From: a virus
Direction: 5' to 3' (one strand)
Length of the DNA: 64,000 nt
IMG/VR virus record: IMGVR_UViG_3300028536_000001
Coordinates: 1 to 64,000 of that record
Positions 8,656 through 14,069 of the stretch are shown here, piece by piece (positions within the stretch are counted from its first letter, which is position 1; each line of letters opens with the position of its first letter). The notes under the pieces were generated by a model that did no database searches, was not told the DNA's origin, and saw only the letters and a program-made list of their open reading frames with translations. The translations under genes were made by a program, and so were the position numbers.

Positions 8656-8731
8656 TGGTAGTTCTGACTGGACTCAAACCAGCATAACATTCTTCGGAGG
8701 AATGTGTCCTTTTCTATTGAACGACAGAACC
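8656..8731 (-). tRNA. tRNA-Arg(CCG)
   Basis: Cloverleaf folds with 7-bp acceptor GGTTCTG/CAGAACT, anticodon loop CTCCGAA, T arm GCTGG-TTTGAGT-CCAGT and encoded CCA. The D loop AATAGAAAA has G18-A19, matched by U56 in the T loop instead of C56. Confidence 0.85.
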
Positions 8732-8735
8732 AAAT

Positions 8736-8810
8736 TGGGAACCGCACTGAGATTCAAACTCAGATACTCTTTGTTAGGACCAAAGGACTTTTTCGTTAAG
8801 TTATGCGGTC
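8736..8810 (-). tRNA. tRNA-Arg(CCT)
   Basis: Acceptor GACCGCA/TGCGGTT, anticodon stem CTTTG/CAAAG with loop GTCCTAA, T loop TTTGAAT, CCA encoded. D loop carries G-A and the T loop U56, as in the neighbouring Arg tRNAs. Confidence 0.85.
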
Positions 8811-8814
8811 AAAG

Positions 8815-8890
8815 TGGGGTAGCCATCCGGACTCAAACCGGAATCGTTGAGGTAGAAGCTCAAGGCCCTATTCTATTGGACGATGGCTAC
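8815..8890 (-). tRNA. tRNA-Arg(TCT)
   Basis: Acceptor GTAGCCA/TGGCTAC, anticodon stem TTGAG/CTCAA with loop CTTCTAC, T loop TTTGAGT, CCA encoded. D loop AATAGAATA again lacks G19 and pairs with U56. Confidence 0.85.
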
Positions 8891-8895
8891 GAAAG

Positions 8896-8972
8896 TGGTG
8901 GGACGTCTGGAACTCGAATCCAGCTCTGGAGGTTAAAAGCCAACTGCATCTAACCATCAATGCTTACGTCCC
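8896..8972 (-). tRNA. tRNA-Lys(TTT) with weak anticodon stem
   Basis: Acceptor GGGACGT/ACGTCCC, D stem GCAT/ATGC with canonical GG, T arm CTGGA-TTCGAGT-TCCAG and CCA are all good. The anticodon loop CTTTTAA reads Lys, but the stem GTTGG/CCTCC has two mismatches, so it may be impaired. Confidence 0.7.
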
Positions 8973-9062
8973 AAAAACTGGGAGAGTTGGGCGACACGCA
9001 GTCGATCCCTATTCTCTTTAGCGTGAATAACTGATTTCAGGATCTTTCCAATCCTCAAATAC

Positions 9063-9091
9063 ATTATACCAAATAGATTGGTGTTTGTCAA
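9063..9091 (-). promoter_or_regulatory. consensus sigma70 promoter inside tRNA block
   Basis: Minus strand TTGACA (9091-9086), 17-base spacer, TATAAT (9068-9063), followed by GTATTTGAGG. A perfect consensus promoter for the four leftward tRNA genes 8972-8656. About 80 bases of leader carry no clear gene. Confidence 0.8.
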
Positions 9092-9101
9092 CAACTATTT
9101 T

Positions 9102-9176
9102 TGGTGCAGCCAGAAAGGATTTAACTTTCGCCAAACAGGGTAAGAGCCTGATATACTGACATTATACGATGGCTGC
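9102..9176 (-). tRNA. tRNA-Lys(CTT)
   Basis: Acceptor GCAGCCA/TGGCTGC, discriminator A, CCA encoded. Anticodon loop CTCTTAC; stem CAGG/CCTG with a T-T mismatch at its base. D loop AATGTCAGT has G-T where G18-G19 is usual, while the T loop TTAAATC has A56, a possible U19-A56 pair. Confidence 0.75.
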
Positions 9177-9179
9177 AAG

Positions 9180-9274
9180 TGGGCTAGGCTGAGGGTGTCG
9201 ATCCCTCCCGGTACTCTAATCTGGAGTTTCTCTGCGGTTTATAAGACCGCACTGCACAGCCGGTGCTAACCTAG
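9180..9274 (-). tRNA. long-variable-arm tRNA with TAT anticodon (Ile-AUA by codon)
   Basis: 95 bases. Acceptor CTAGGTT/AGCCTAG, D stem GCAC/GTGC, perfect anticodon stem GCGGT/ACCGC with loop CTTATAA, T arm GAGGG-ATCGACA-CCCTC, CCA. Between anticodon and T stems lie about 26 bases with an ACTC/GAGT hairpin, as in class II tRNAs, unlike normal tRNA-Ile. Only one base separates acceptor and D stem. Charging identity is uncertain. Confidence 0.6.
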
Positions 9275-9281
9275 TTAAAAA

Positions 9282-9356
9282 TGGCGCGGGAACTCGGAAC
9301 CGACCCGAGAAGTTTGGTTTTGGAGACCAACAGTTTTCCAGTTAGCTTATTCCCGC
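9282..9356 (-). tRNA. tRNA-Trp(CCA)
   Basis: Acceptor GCGGGAA/TTCCCGC, anticodon stem TTGGT/ACCAA with loop CTCCAAA, discriminator G, CCA encoded. Its 5' end overlaps the stop region of the upstream small gene by 10 bases. Confidence 0.85.
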
Positions 9357-9583
9357 GTAATCTGTAGCTGATTCGAACAATACGAATAAAAGGGTCTTAT
9401 ACCTGTTCCTATCAGTTTACAAGTTGTTTTAGAAACTTCAATATCTTCTCTACGAACAAATTTTCCTTTGATTCGCGTTAAAAGTTTATTGCATGTTTTC
9501 GGGACAGGAACACCATCCAAGTTGAGGATAATGTCGTCGCGCCCGCAAGCGTCACACTCGATATGGTATCTAGTTTCTGTCAT
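9347..9583 (-). CDS. small Cys-containing protein between tRNAs
   Basis: 78 residues, starts MTETRYHIECDACGRDDI, with CDAC plus Cys at about 31, 55 and 69, a likely zinc site. No ribosome site is visible before the ATG at 9583, which lies 6 bases after the tRNA-Arg(ACG) 3' end. The stop TAA lies inside tRNA-Trp, so processing of the tRNA would trim the message. Confidence 0.65.
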   Translation of the reverse strand: MTETRYHIECDACGRDDIILNLDGVPVPKTCNKLLTRIKGKFVRREDIEVSKTTCKLIGTGIRPFYSYCSNQLQITRE

Positions 9584-9589
9584 TTAAAA

Positions 9590-9675
9590 TGGAGCACCCG
9601 ACAGGACTCAAACCTGTATGTGGAAATTAATCCCTACGTTCGTAGCGTAGTGCCTTTTCGTTAGACTACGGATGC
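9590..9675 (-). tRNA. tRNA-Arg(ACG) with long variable arm
   Basis: Acceptor GCATCCG/CGGGTGC, D stem GTCT/AGGC, anticodon stem CTACG/CGTAG with loop CTACGAA, T arm ACAGG-TTTGAGT-CCTGT, CCA. A 16-base variable region with a GGA/TCC hairpin is unexpected for tRNA-Arg. D loop G-A matches U56. Confidence 0.75.
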
Positions 9676-9684
9676 GTTTTAAAA

Positions 9685-9758
9685 TGGTCGGGATACTCCG
9701 ATTCGCACGGAGGACACATGTGCCCAAGACATGGATGTTGCTTCTACACTATATCCCG
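9685..9758 (-). tRNA. tRNA-Pro(TGG)
   Basis: Acceptor CGGGATA/TATCCCG, anticodon stem CATGT/ACATG with loop CTTGGGC, T arm CTCCG-TGCGAAT-CGGAG, CCA encoded. T loop has G55. Confidence 0.85.
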
Positions 9759-9767
9759 TTAAACTTA

Positions 9768-9843
9768 TGGTGCCAACTATCCGTTTTGATCGGATTTCTT
9801 TTCCTCTTCAGGGAAACGTAATAACCCTATCTACGAAGTTGGC
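9768..9843 (-). tRNA. tRNA-Phe(GAA)
   Basis: Acceptor GCCAACT/AGTTGGC, anticodon stem TTTCC/GGAAA with loop CTGAAGA, T arm ATCCG-ATCAAAA-CGGAT, CCA encoded. Confidence 0.85.
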
Positions 9844-9865
9844 AAATCGTTGATACTAAATAAGT

Positions 9866-9941
9866 TGGTGGAGCCTGTCGGCTTTGCTCCGACCGCCTCT
9901 TCGGTGCAAGCGAAGTGCTCTCCTGAATGAGCTAAGGCCCC
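9866..9941 (-). tRNA. tRNA-Ala(TGC)
   Basis: Acceptor GGGGCCT/AGGCTCC, D stem GCTC/GAGC, anticodon stem CTTCG/CGAAG with loop CTTGCAC, T arm GTCGG-AGCAAAG-CCGAC, CCA encoded. Confidence 0.88.
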
Positions 9942-9947
9942 TAAAAT

Positions 9948-10079
9948 TTATGCAAACAAAATTTGTCTTGCTTCTGTCGCGCTGATAATACCCGCATCAA
10001 ACAGATTTCGGACACAAACAGCTAAATCTGCGCCAAACACAATTTTAAGTTGTTTAGCTAACTTATTTGTTAATTCCAT
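9948..10079 (-). CDS. small unknown protein
   Basis: 43 residues (starts MELTNKLAKQLKIVFGADLA). AGGAGG lies 5 bases before the ATG, and the TGTCC-N7-GGACA repeat ends directly against that site. It is preceded by a second structured leader and a strong promoter, so it is well expressed if the reading is right. No recognised family; helical, one Cys. Confidence 0.65.
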   Translation of the reverse strand: MELTNKLAKQLKIVFGADLAVCVRNLFDAGIISATEARQILFA

Positions 10080-10088
10080 ATTTCCTCC

Positions 10089-10105
10089 TGTCCATTTTCT
10101 GGACA
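10089..10105. repeat. 17-bp inverted repeat TGTCCATTTTCTGGACA
   Basis: Perfect arms; abuts the AGGAGG ribosome site of the gene starting at 10079. Its centre is in the opposite orientation to most copies relative to the message, which argues for DNA rather than RNA recognition. Confidence 0.8.
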
Positions 10106-10195
10106 AAAAAATTTGGAGAGGGAGAAACTGAGTCCTCCCCCTCGCACCGTGTCTGAAACGTACGGTGGGACGCCTCGCGGCGCTAAGCCACTAAA
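10106..10195 (-). ncRNA. structured 5' leader, second copy of the promoter-leader arrangement
   Basis: Downstream of the promoter at 10199-10227 the RNA can form CACCGT/ACGGTG (10162-10167 with 10145-10150), a small CGCC/GGCG hairpin (10171-10182) and a GAGAGGGAG/CTCCCCCTC helix with one mismatch (10115-10142). It has no gene. The arrangement promoter, hairpins, ribosome site resembles the leader at 7690-7914. Confidence 0.4.
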
Positions 10196-10198
10196 TAC

Positions 10199-10227
10199 AT
10201 TGTACTATCATATTGACTGGCTGTCAA
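10199..10227 (-). promoter_or_regulatory. sigma70-type promoter
   Basis: Minus strand TTGACA (10227-10222), 17-base spacer, TACAAT (10204-10199), then GTATTTAGTG as at 7921. It lies between tRNA-His and the leader of the small gene at 10079. Confidence 0.78.
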
Positions 10228-10235
10228 GGGTAAAA

Positions 10236-10312
10236 TGGGGTGTACGGGACGAATCGAACGTCCTTAAACAACAGAGTCACAGTCTGAGGCCGCACCAATT
10301 GGCTTCGCACAC
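10236..10312 (-). tRNA. tRNA-His(GTG)
   Basis: Acceptor GTGTGCG/CGTACAC, D stem GCC/GGC with GG, anticodon loop CTGTGAC, T arm GGACG-TTCGATT-CGTCC, discriminator C as usual for His, CCA encoded. Confidence 0.85.
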
Positions 10313-10318
10313 GTAAAA

Positions 10319-10393
10319 TGGAGCCTCCACAGAGAGTTGCGCTCTGCTCTATAGTTTACAGGACTATTGCATCGCTGTCAATGCTTTGGAGGC
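10319..10393 (-). tRNA. tRNA-Thr(TGT)
   Basis: Acceptor GCCTCCA/TGGAGGC, D stem GCAT/ATGC, anticodon stem ATAGT/ACTAT with loop CCTGTAA (C33 instead of U33), T arm CAGAG-CGCAACT-CTCTG, CCA. It contains a TTGACA-N17-TAAACT string that mimics a promoter. Confidence 0.78.
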
Positions 10394-10395
10394 GG

Positions 10396-10932
10396 TTAAT
10401 CTTGTTGCATCGAAGTATTCTCGAAATACAAATATTTACGCCAAAGTGGATCATCTTCGCCCATCGCCCGGATCACATGACGGCTGGTGTGCATGTTCAC
10501 GGGCTTGTATCTTTTTGAAAGCACCATTCCCGCTTCTTCAGGAGTACGGTTTGCTTTGAACAAGTTACAAGGCTTGCAACACGCGGTTAAGTTGGACCAA
10601 GTTCCGCGTCCGCCCCTAGATTGGGGTTGAATATGGTCTAAAGTAAGATCCGATGACGAAAATCTCTTTACACAATAAGCACAGGTGTATTTATCCCGAA
10701 GGTAAATGTTCTTACGAGTCAAAACTTGTAGTCTATGAGGAATGTATACGTGCCGAAGAAGACGGATTACCGAAGGGACTGGAATATCGGGACGCAGGTA
10801 CTTATTTTTGTGCTCGGTAATCTCAACGGCGTTCTTAACCAGCAACTTGACGGCGTTCTTGACCGTAGTGATTTGGCTAGGCTCATAAGCCACATTAAGG
10901 ACCAAGACCGGCGATGAAATTAAACTTGGCAA
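10396..10932 (-). CDS. HNH endonuclease, bacterial-type family
   Basis: 178 residues. The pattern VLVLNVAYEPS, then KNIYLRDKYTCAYC, LTLDHIQPQSRGG, NLTACCKPCNLFKANRTPEEAGM is that of the widespread HNH family found in many bacterial and phage genomes (zinc CxxC pairs plus DH...N...H-type core). Start is TTG at 10932 with GGAGG about 10 bases upstream. It sits between two Thr tRNA genes, its stop 3 bases from tRNA-Thr(TGT). Confidence 0.9.
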   Translation of the reverse strand: MPSLISSPVLVLNVAYEPSQITTVKNAVKLLVKNAVEITEHKNKYLRPDIPVPSVIRLLRHVYIPHRLQVLTRKNIYLRDKYTCAYCVKRFSSSDLTLDHIQPQSRGGRGTWSNLTACCKPCNLFKANRTPEEAGMVLSKRYKPVNMHTSRHVIRAMGEDDPLWRKYLYFENTSMQQD

Positions 10933-10979
10933 CGAGCAATATCCTCCTCAAAATACGTGCTCTTAGTGTAACATACTTA

Positions 10980-11054
10980 TGGAGCCAGCAGCCAGGTTTA
11001 AACTGGCGTCTTTTCTTTACGAGAGAAAAATTCTATCAATTGAACTATGCTGAC
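10980..11054 (-). tRNA. tRNA-Thr(CGT)
   Basis: Acceptor GTCAGCA/TGCTGGC, anticodon stem TTTCT/AGAAA with loop CTCGTAA, T arm GCCAG-TTTAAAC-CTGGC, CCA encoded. G-A in the D loop with U56. Confidence 0.85.
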
Positions 11055-11058
11055 GATT

Positions 11059-11445
11059 CTACCACAATCCAGAAAAAGCCCCAACCTTTGCTAGTCGTTT
11101 CATTTCTTTCTGAAAGTCGGGACCGTGATCATGACGGCTTTTACGAAGTTTTAATTTCAAGTGGACAATTTCGTGAAAAAGTGTTAGCAGCACAGTACGC
11201 TTACCAACATCATATAGATTGGTATTAATTCGTATAGTGTGCTTTCTTTCGTACGTTTTTCTGTACGTTCCTTTATCGTTTCCTCGAACTCTCTGAGCGA
11301 GTACACATCTTTCGGGACTATAGTCACCCATAACATTTTCAGGAAGTTCAGAAGACCAAAATACTCTGCAATCTGTCGGAAGAGTATTTCTATAGTATCG
11401 AGAATTGATTACGTCGTAATAATGTTTAAGACTGTATCTAGACAA
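11059..11445 (-). CDS. SprT-like zinc metallopeptidase-fold protein
   Basis: 128 residues from a TTG at 11445 that has GAGGAGG just upstream; the longer frame would run into tRNA-Gln. HEIVH at about 91-95 plus a downstream His in RHDHGPDF form an SprT-like zinc site (HExxH plus third His). SprT-like proteins in cells include Spartan-type proteases that remove DNA-protein crosslinks; phage roles are mostly unknown. A second SprT-like gene lies at 15892. Confidence 0.85.
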   Translation of the reverse strand: MSRYSLKHYYDVINSRYYRNTLPTDCRVFWSSELPENVMGDYSPERCVLAQRVRGNDKGTYRKTYERKHTIRINTNLYDVGKRTVLLTLFHEIVHLKLKLRKSRHDHGPDFQKEMKRLAKVGAFSGLW

Positions 11446-11465
11446 ACGTCCTCCTCGTTTCAACT

Positions 11466-11541
11466 TGGTTCCGGAGGTAGGATTGCAACCCACATTCACT
11501 GGTTCAAAGCCAGATTTCCTAGCATCTTAGAAGACTCCGGA
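11466..11541 (-). tRNA. tRNA-Gln(TTG)
   Basis: Acceptor TCCGGAG/CTCCGGA, anticodon stem CTGG/CCAG with loop CTTTGAA, T arm GTGGG-TTGCAAT-CCTAC, CCA. The T loop has G56, and the D loop G-C, consistent with a swapped C19-G56 pair. Confidence 0.83.
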
Positions 11542-11546
11542 ATAAA

Positions 11547-11705
11547 CTATTCTTCGTTTTCTAAAGCTCTTTCCAACTCCAAGTCATCCAAGTAGTGACC
11601 GAACTGCTTGATCGCCTCTTCATCAACAACAAAACCTTCTTCGGCCAAGATAGCCTGTAAACGATCATCTTGGAAGTGCGATTTAATGCGGTCGGATGTG
11701 CTCAT
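11547..11705 (-). CDS. small acidic protein
   Basis: 52 residues (starts MSTSDRIKSHFQDDRLQ, ends ERALENEE), acidic and helical. AAAGGA precedes the ATG at 11705; the longer frame to 11837 would run through tRNA-Gln(CTG). No recognised family. Confidence 0.7.
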   Translation of the reverse strand: MSTSDRIKSHFQDDRLQAILAEEGFVVDEEAIKQFGHYLDDLELERALENEE

Positions 11706-11723
11706 TGGAAATCCTTTCAGATG

Positions 11724-11800
11724 TGGATGCCTCTCTTGGTCTCGAACCAAGCCTATTCTTCGTTCAGAGCGAAGTGCCATACCAACTAGGCGAAGAGGCA
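11724..11800 (-). tRNA. tRNA-Gln(CTG)
   Basis: Acceptor TGCCTCT/AGAGGCA, D loop AGTTGGTA (canonical GG), anticodon stem CTTCG/CGAAG with loop CTCTGAA, T arm CTTGG-TTCGAGA-CCAAG, CCA encoded. Fully canonical. Confidence 0.9.
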
Positions 11801-11809
11801 GTAAAATTT

Positions 11810-11901
11810 TGGCTGTAGGGGTGGGAGTCGAACCCACAGTTGACTACTTGATTCGTCGATTGGTTAACGGCCAATTGCCTTCCCATTCAGCGCACCCTAC
11901 A
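11810..11901 (-). tRNA. tRNA with GTT anticodon (Asn by codon) and long variable arm
   Basis: 92 bases. Acceptor TGTAGGG/CCCTACA, discriminator G, anticodon stem ATTGG/CCAAT with loop CCGTTAA (C33), T arm GTGGG-TTCGACT-CCCAC, CCA. A variable arm of about 20 bases with GAC/GTC pairing is class II-like, unlike normal tRNA-Asn, so the charging enzyme is uncertain. Confidence 0.65.
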
Positions 11902-12417
11902 TCAGTTTCTAATAATCTTGATAATCTCAAGCGCATCAGAATATTTAACCCACTCTCCATCCTCAGAGTGAACATTATATTTATCTAAGAGTTCCTGTTC
12001 CGCTTTTCTTCTATTCAAACAAAACTCGTAGTGTTTTATGTAGAACTTTTTAAACGGATCATACGTTTGGTAAGAGGACAGCCTAGATGCTGTATCTACA
12101 GTCATACCTATTTTAAGATGATCTGGCCAAGCAGGATTAGCTATAAGATAAACCATTCCTTCCTTACAGTTGTTGGTCTTTGCCCCGCGTGACAGTTTCA
12201 ATCTTAAAAGTTCAAGTCCAGCTAGTTTTCTGGCATAATTTCTTTGAAACTTTTTGTTATTGGACTCACCTAAATTTCCGTACACTTCAATGTAGGCTGA
12301 TAACATTTCTTCAGTTATGTCAAATGCCGTACACGTAGGAACCCAACCTGTTCGGGTGAGTATATCAACTGTTCTTTTAATTCTATCAGTTCTTCCAACA
12401 TCTGTTGGATTACTCAT
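11902..12417 (-). CDS. GIY-YIG (T5orf172-like) nuclease
   Basis: 171 residues. The C-terminal half starts with GMVYLIANP and continues HLKIGMTVDTASRLSSYQT, the Y...KIG...R pattern of the GIY-YIG domain in the T5orf172/Mug113 group, then a Glu in AEQELLDKY. The N-terminal 85 residues are helical and probably bind DNA. The stop abuts the 5' end of tRNA-Asn. A likely mobile nuclease. Confidence 0.8.
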   Translation of the reverse strand: MSNPTDVGRTDRIKRTVDILTRTGWVPTCTAFDITEEMLSAYIEVYGNLGESNNKKFQRNYARKLAGLELLRLKLSRGAKTNNCKEGMVYLIANPAWPDHLKIGMTVDTASRLSSYQTYDPFKKFYIKHYEFCLNRRKAEQELLDKYNVHSEDGEWVKYSDALEIIKIIRN

Positions 12418-12452
12418 CCTTTATCCTTGAAACATTTATTAAAGTTGATATT

Positions 12453-12491
12453 TACGTCAATTTCATTCCAAAATAGAACTAAATTGACGTA
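12453..12491. repeat. 11-bp perfect inverted repeat
   Basis: TACGTCAATTT at 12453-12463 pairs with 12481-12491 around a 17-base loop, in the gap upstream of the GIY-YIG gene. There is no U-run, so it is not a plain terminator; it may be an operator or RNA hairpin. Confidence 0.6.
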
Positions 12492-12505
12492 TACATCATT
12501 TAATT

Positions 12506-12581
12506 TGGAACCAGCAACCAGAATTGAACTGGCATTCTCTGTTGGAAAGACAGGAGTCCTCGACCGTTAGACGATGCTGGC
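12506..12581 (-). tRNA. tRNA-Glu(TTC)
   Basis: Acceptor GCCAGCA/TGCTGGT, D loop with GG, anticodon loop CTTTCCA with a 4-bp stem and a C-A base pair mismatch at its foot, T arm GCCAG-TTCAATT-CTGGT, CCA encoded. Confidence 0.82.
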
Positions 12582-12585
12582 AAAC

Positions 12586-12762
12586 TTAACTTACAGAAGC
12601 GTGACGACCTGCGACAGCGTAGGCTCTATCCCATCTCGACTCACCAGAAGCATTAAATCGGAGTCCGCAGGAACATGCTACTGAAGCTACATCATCTCCA
12701 ACCCTTGAAAGAGTTATTCTGTGAAACAAGGAACGAACTAAAGTGCGTAAAAATTTTGGCAT
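12586..12762 (-). CDS. small basic protein with CSCG motif
   Basis: 58 residues (starts MPKFLRTLVRSLFHR), with CSCG near 30-33 and many Arg. AAAAGGA lies 6 bases before the ATG. It sits between tRNA-Glu and tRNA-Asp. No recognised family. Confidence 0.65.
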   Translation of the reverse strand: MPKFLRTLVRSLFHRITLSRVGDDVASVACSCGLRFNASGESRWDRAYAVAGRHASVS

Positions 12763-12778
12763 TGTTTTCCTTTTAAAG

Positions 12779-12853
12779 TGGCGATCTCGAAGGGAATCAA
12801 ACCCTTAACTTACACCGTGACAAGGTGGCGCTTTATCGTTAAGCTACGAGACC
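12779..12853 (-). tRNA. tRNA-Asp(GTC)
   Basis: Acceptor GGTCTCG/CGAGATC, D stem GCTT/AAGC, anticodon loop TTGTCAC, T arm AAGGG-TTTGATT-CCCTT, discriminator G, CCA. D loop G-A with U56. Confidence 0.85.
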
Positions 12854-12854
12854 T

Positions 12855-12928
12855 TGGTTGCGTGTCTGGGAGTTGAACCCAGTTTTTGGGATTATGAGCC
12901 CCACGTAGAGCCGTTCTACTACCCCGCA
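12855..12928 (-). tRNA. tRNA-Met(CAT) with acceptor mismatches
   Basis: D stem GTAG/CTAC, anticodon stem TGGGG/TCCCA with loop CTCATAA, T arm CTGGG-TTCAACT-CCCAG, CCA. The acceptor TGCGGGG/ACACGCA has two G-A mismatches at positions 5 and 7. A CAT anticodon could also be tRNA-Ile2 after lysidine modification. Confidence 0.75.
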
Positions 12929-12933
12929 TTATT

Positions 12934-12962
12934 AGAATAACACAAAACTATTCAGTTGTCAA
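12934..12962 (-). promoter_or_regulatory. sigma70-type promoter
   Basis: Minus strand TTGACA (12962-12957), 17-base spacer, TATTCT (12939-12934). It fires directly into tRNA-Met with a leader of only a few bases. Confidence 0.65.
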
Positions 12963-12970
12963 TAAAAATC

Positions 12971-13056
12971 TGGTGAGTGCGCTCAGGATCGAACTGAGTG
13001 TGCTCTAAAGCGCCTGTTCTACAGACAGGTGGACTTGCCTTCAGTCCATCGCACCC
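12971..13056 (-). tRNA. tRNA-Tyr(GTA)
   Basis: Acceptor GGGTGCG/CGCACTC, D stem GGAC/GTCC, anticodon stem CCTGT/ACAGG with loop CTGTAGA, class II variable arm GCT/AGC as expected for bacterial Tyr, T arm CTCAG-TTCGATC-CTGAG, CCA. Confidence 0.88.
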
Positions 13057-13066
13057 GTTTTCTGGA

Positions 13067-13492
13067 CTACTTCTTAGACAGTGTAATTTTTACCCAGTTT
13101 GCAAATTCGTGTTTGGAATAATACGGATGATTGAAGATACATTCCCAACCTCCGCGAGGAATACCATCGGAACAACCTCTGTAAACCCGCCACCGTGATT
13201 CTGCGGTTTTCTTGACCGTACAAAGCCGGGCTATTTTTCCACAGATCTGACAAACTTTGATAGACTTGATATCTTTTTCGGCAATCGAATCTACGTACTG
13301 TCCGATGTGCTTTTGAGGGCAGGCATATCCAAAACTATAGGCTATCACATCTTCTGGCTTGGTGTCCAAATCGGGTTCTGGATCTGGTGCTATAATTTTT
13401 ACGGTTTCAGGATTATCACATGGAATACACGTACCTGGTTTTGGGTATGTATCCAACACGATAACTTCTTCCTTTTTATTTTTCCAAAACAT
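13067..13492 (-). CDS. zinc-ribbon-like protein of unknown function
   Basis: 141 residues starting MFWKNKKEEVIVLDTYPKPG. Cys pairs CIPC (22-25) and CQIC (about 81-84), with further Cys near 59, 90, 106 and 117, suggest a metal-binding fold. AAAGGAG precedes the ATG. It lies between Tyr and Ser tRNAs. Family not recognised. Confidence 0.75.
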   Translation of the reverse strand: MFWKNKKEEVIVLDTYPKPGTCIPCDNPETVKIIAPDPEPDLDTKPEDVIAYSFGYACPQKHIGQYVDSIAEKDIKSIKVCQICGKIARLCTVKKTAESRWRVYRGCSDGIPRGGWECIFNHPYYSKHEFANWVKITLSKK

Positions 13493-13508
13493 AGTTCTCC
13501 TTTAAAAA

Positions 13509-13604
13509 TGGAGGAGAGAGTGGGATTTCAACCCACGGTGCTTGGGTTTAGCAAGACACGACGGTTTTCAGGACCGCTGCAATAAAACGCTCTGCCACCT
13601 CTCC
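13509..13604 (-). tRNA. tRNA-Ser(TGA)
   Basis: Class II, 96 bases. Acceptor GGAGAGG/TCTCTCC, anticodon stem GCGGT/ACCGT with loop CCTGAAA (C33 instead of U33), long variable arm, T arm GTGGG-TTGAAAT-CCCAC, CCA. D loop AGCGTT pattern resembles bacterial Ser tRNAs. Confidence 0.8.
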
Positions 13605-13605
13605 A

Positions 13606-13691
13606 TGGCCGAGAACGTTGGAGTCGAACCAACTAATCCTTTCGGATTTACAGTTTAGCAAACTGCTGCATTACCGTCCTGCCCGTTCTCG
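13606..13691 (-). tRNA. tRNA-Ser(GCT)
   Basis: Class II. Acceptor CGAGAAC/GTTCTCG, discriminator G, anticodon loop TTGCTAA, variable arm ATCC/GGAT, T arm GTTGG-TTCGACT-CCAAC, CCA encoded. Confidence 0.85.
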
Positions 13692-13698
13692 TAAATTG

Positions 13699-13776
13699 TG
13701 GCACGGATGACTGGACTCAAACCAGTAAACATCTTATTTTGAATAAGATAGGTATTTCAATTCCCACCACATCCGC
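13699..13776 (-). tRNA. tRNA-Leu(CAA) lacking a variable arm
   Basis: Acceptor GCGGATG/CATCCGT, Leu-style D arm, anticodon stem TCTTA/TAAGA with loop TTCAAAA, T arm ACTGG-TTTGAGT-CCAGT, CCA. The variable region is only TGTTT, so the class II arm normal for bacterial Leu is gone. D loop G-A with U56. Confidence 0.75.
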
Positions 13777-13777
13777 G

Positions 13778-13966
13778 TTAATCTAATCCAATATACTCCG
13801 ACAAAGCCTCGGCTGCCCAAACGTACGCAACTCTTAGTTTGTGGAATTCCTTATCATTTATTTCCTTGAAGGTTGAGTAAGATCGAAAGGTGTAGTCAAA
13901 ACCTTCCTGTCCTACTCGCTGGCGTACTGGTTCAAACTCATCCTCAAAATCGTCGTCGCCGTACAT
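13778..13966 (-). CDS. small acidic protein
   Basis: 62 residues (starts MYGDDDFEDEFEPVRQR). AAGGAGG lies just before the ATG at 13966; the longer frame would enter tRNA-Leu(TAG). Acidic N-terminus, helical C-terminus. Unknown function. Confidence 0.7.
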   Translation of the reverse strand: MYGDDDFEDEFEPVRQRVGQEGFDYTFRSYSTFKEINDKEFHKLRVAYVWAAEALSEYIGLD

Positions 13967-13981
13967 GTTTCCTCCTTGATG

Positions 13982-14069
13982 TGGTACCCGATGAGAGATT
14001 TCAACTCTCAATGACCTTTACGATCGACGCGGCCTAAACGCGTTGTGTCTTGCGTTCCACCAATCGGGC
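13982..14069 (-). tRNA. tRNA-Leu(TAG)
   Basis: Class II, 88 bases. Acceptor GCCCGAT/ATCGGGT, TGGTGGAA...GACAC D arm typical of Leu, anticodon stem ACGCG/CGCGT with loop TTTAGGC, T arm GAGAG-TTGAAAT-CTCTC, CCA. G56 in the T loop matches G-C in the D loop. Its 5' part overlaps the 3' end of the HNH gene. Confidence 0.83.

Noticed and set aside
8973-9050. Short minus-strand frame in the leader of the tRNA promoter at 9063
   Set aside because: It is about 30 codons, its only ATG overlaps the -10 element and no ribosome site is present.
10364-10392. TTGACA-N17-TAAACT promoter on the minus strand
   Set aside because: The string lies wholly inside a well-folded tRNA-Thr(TGT), whose D arm and anticodon arm produce it.
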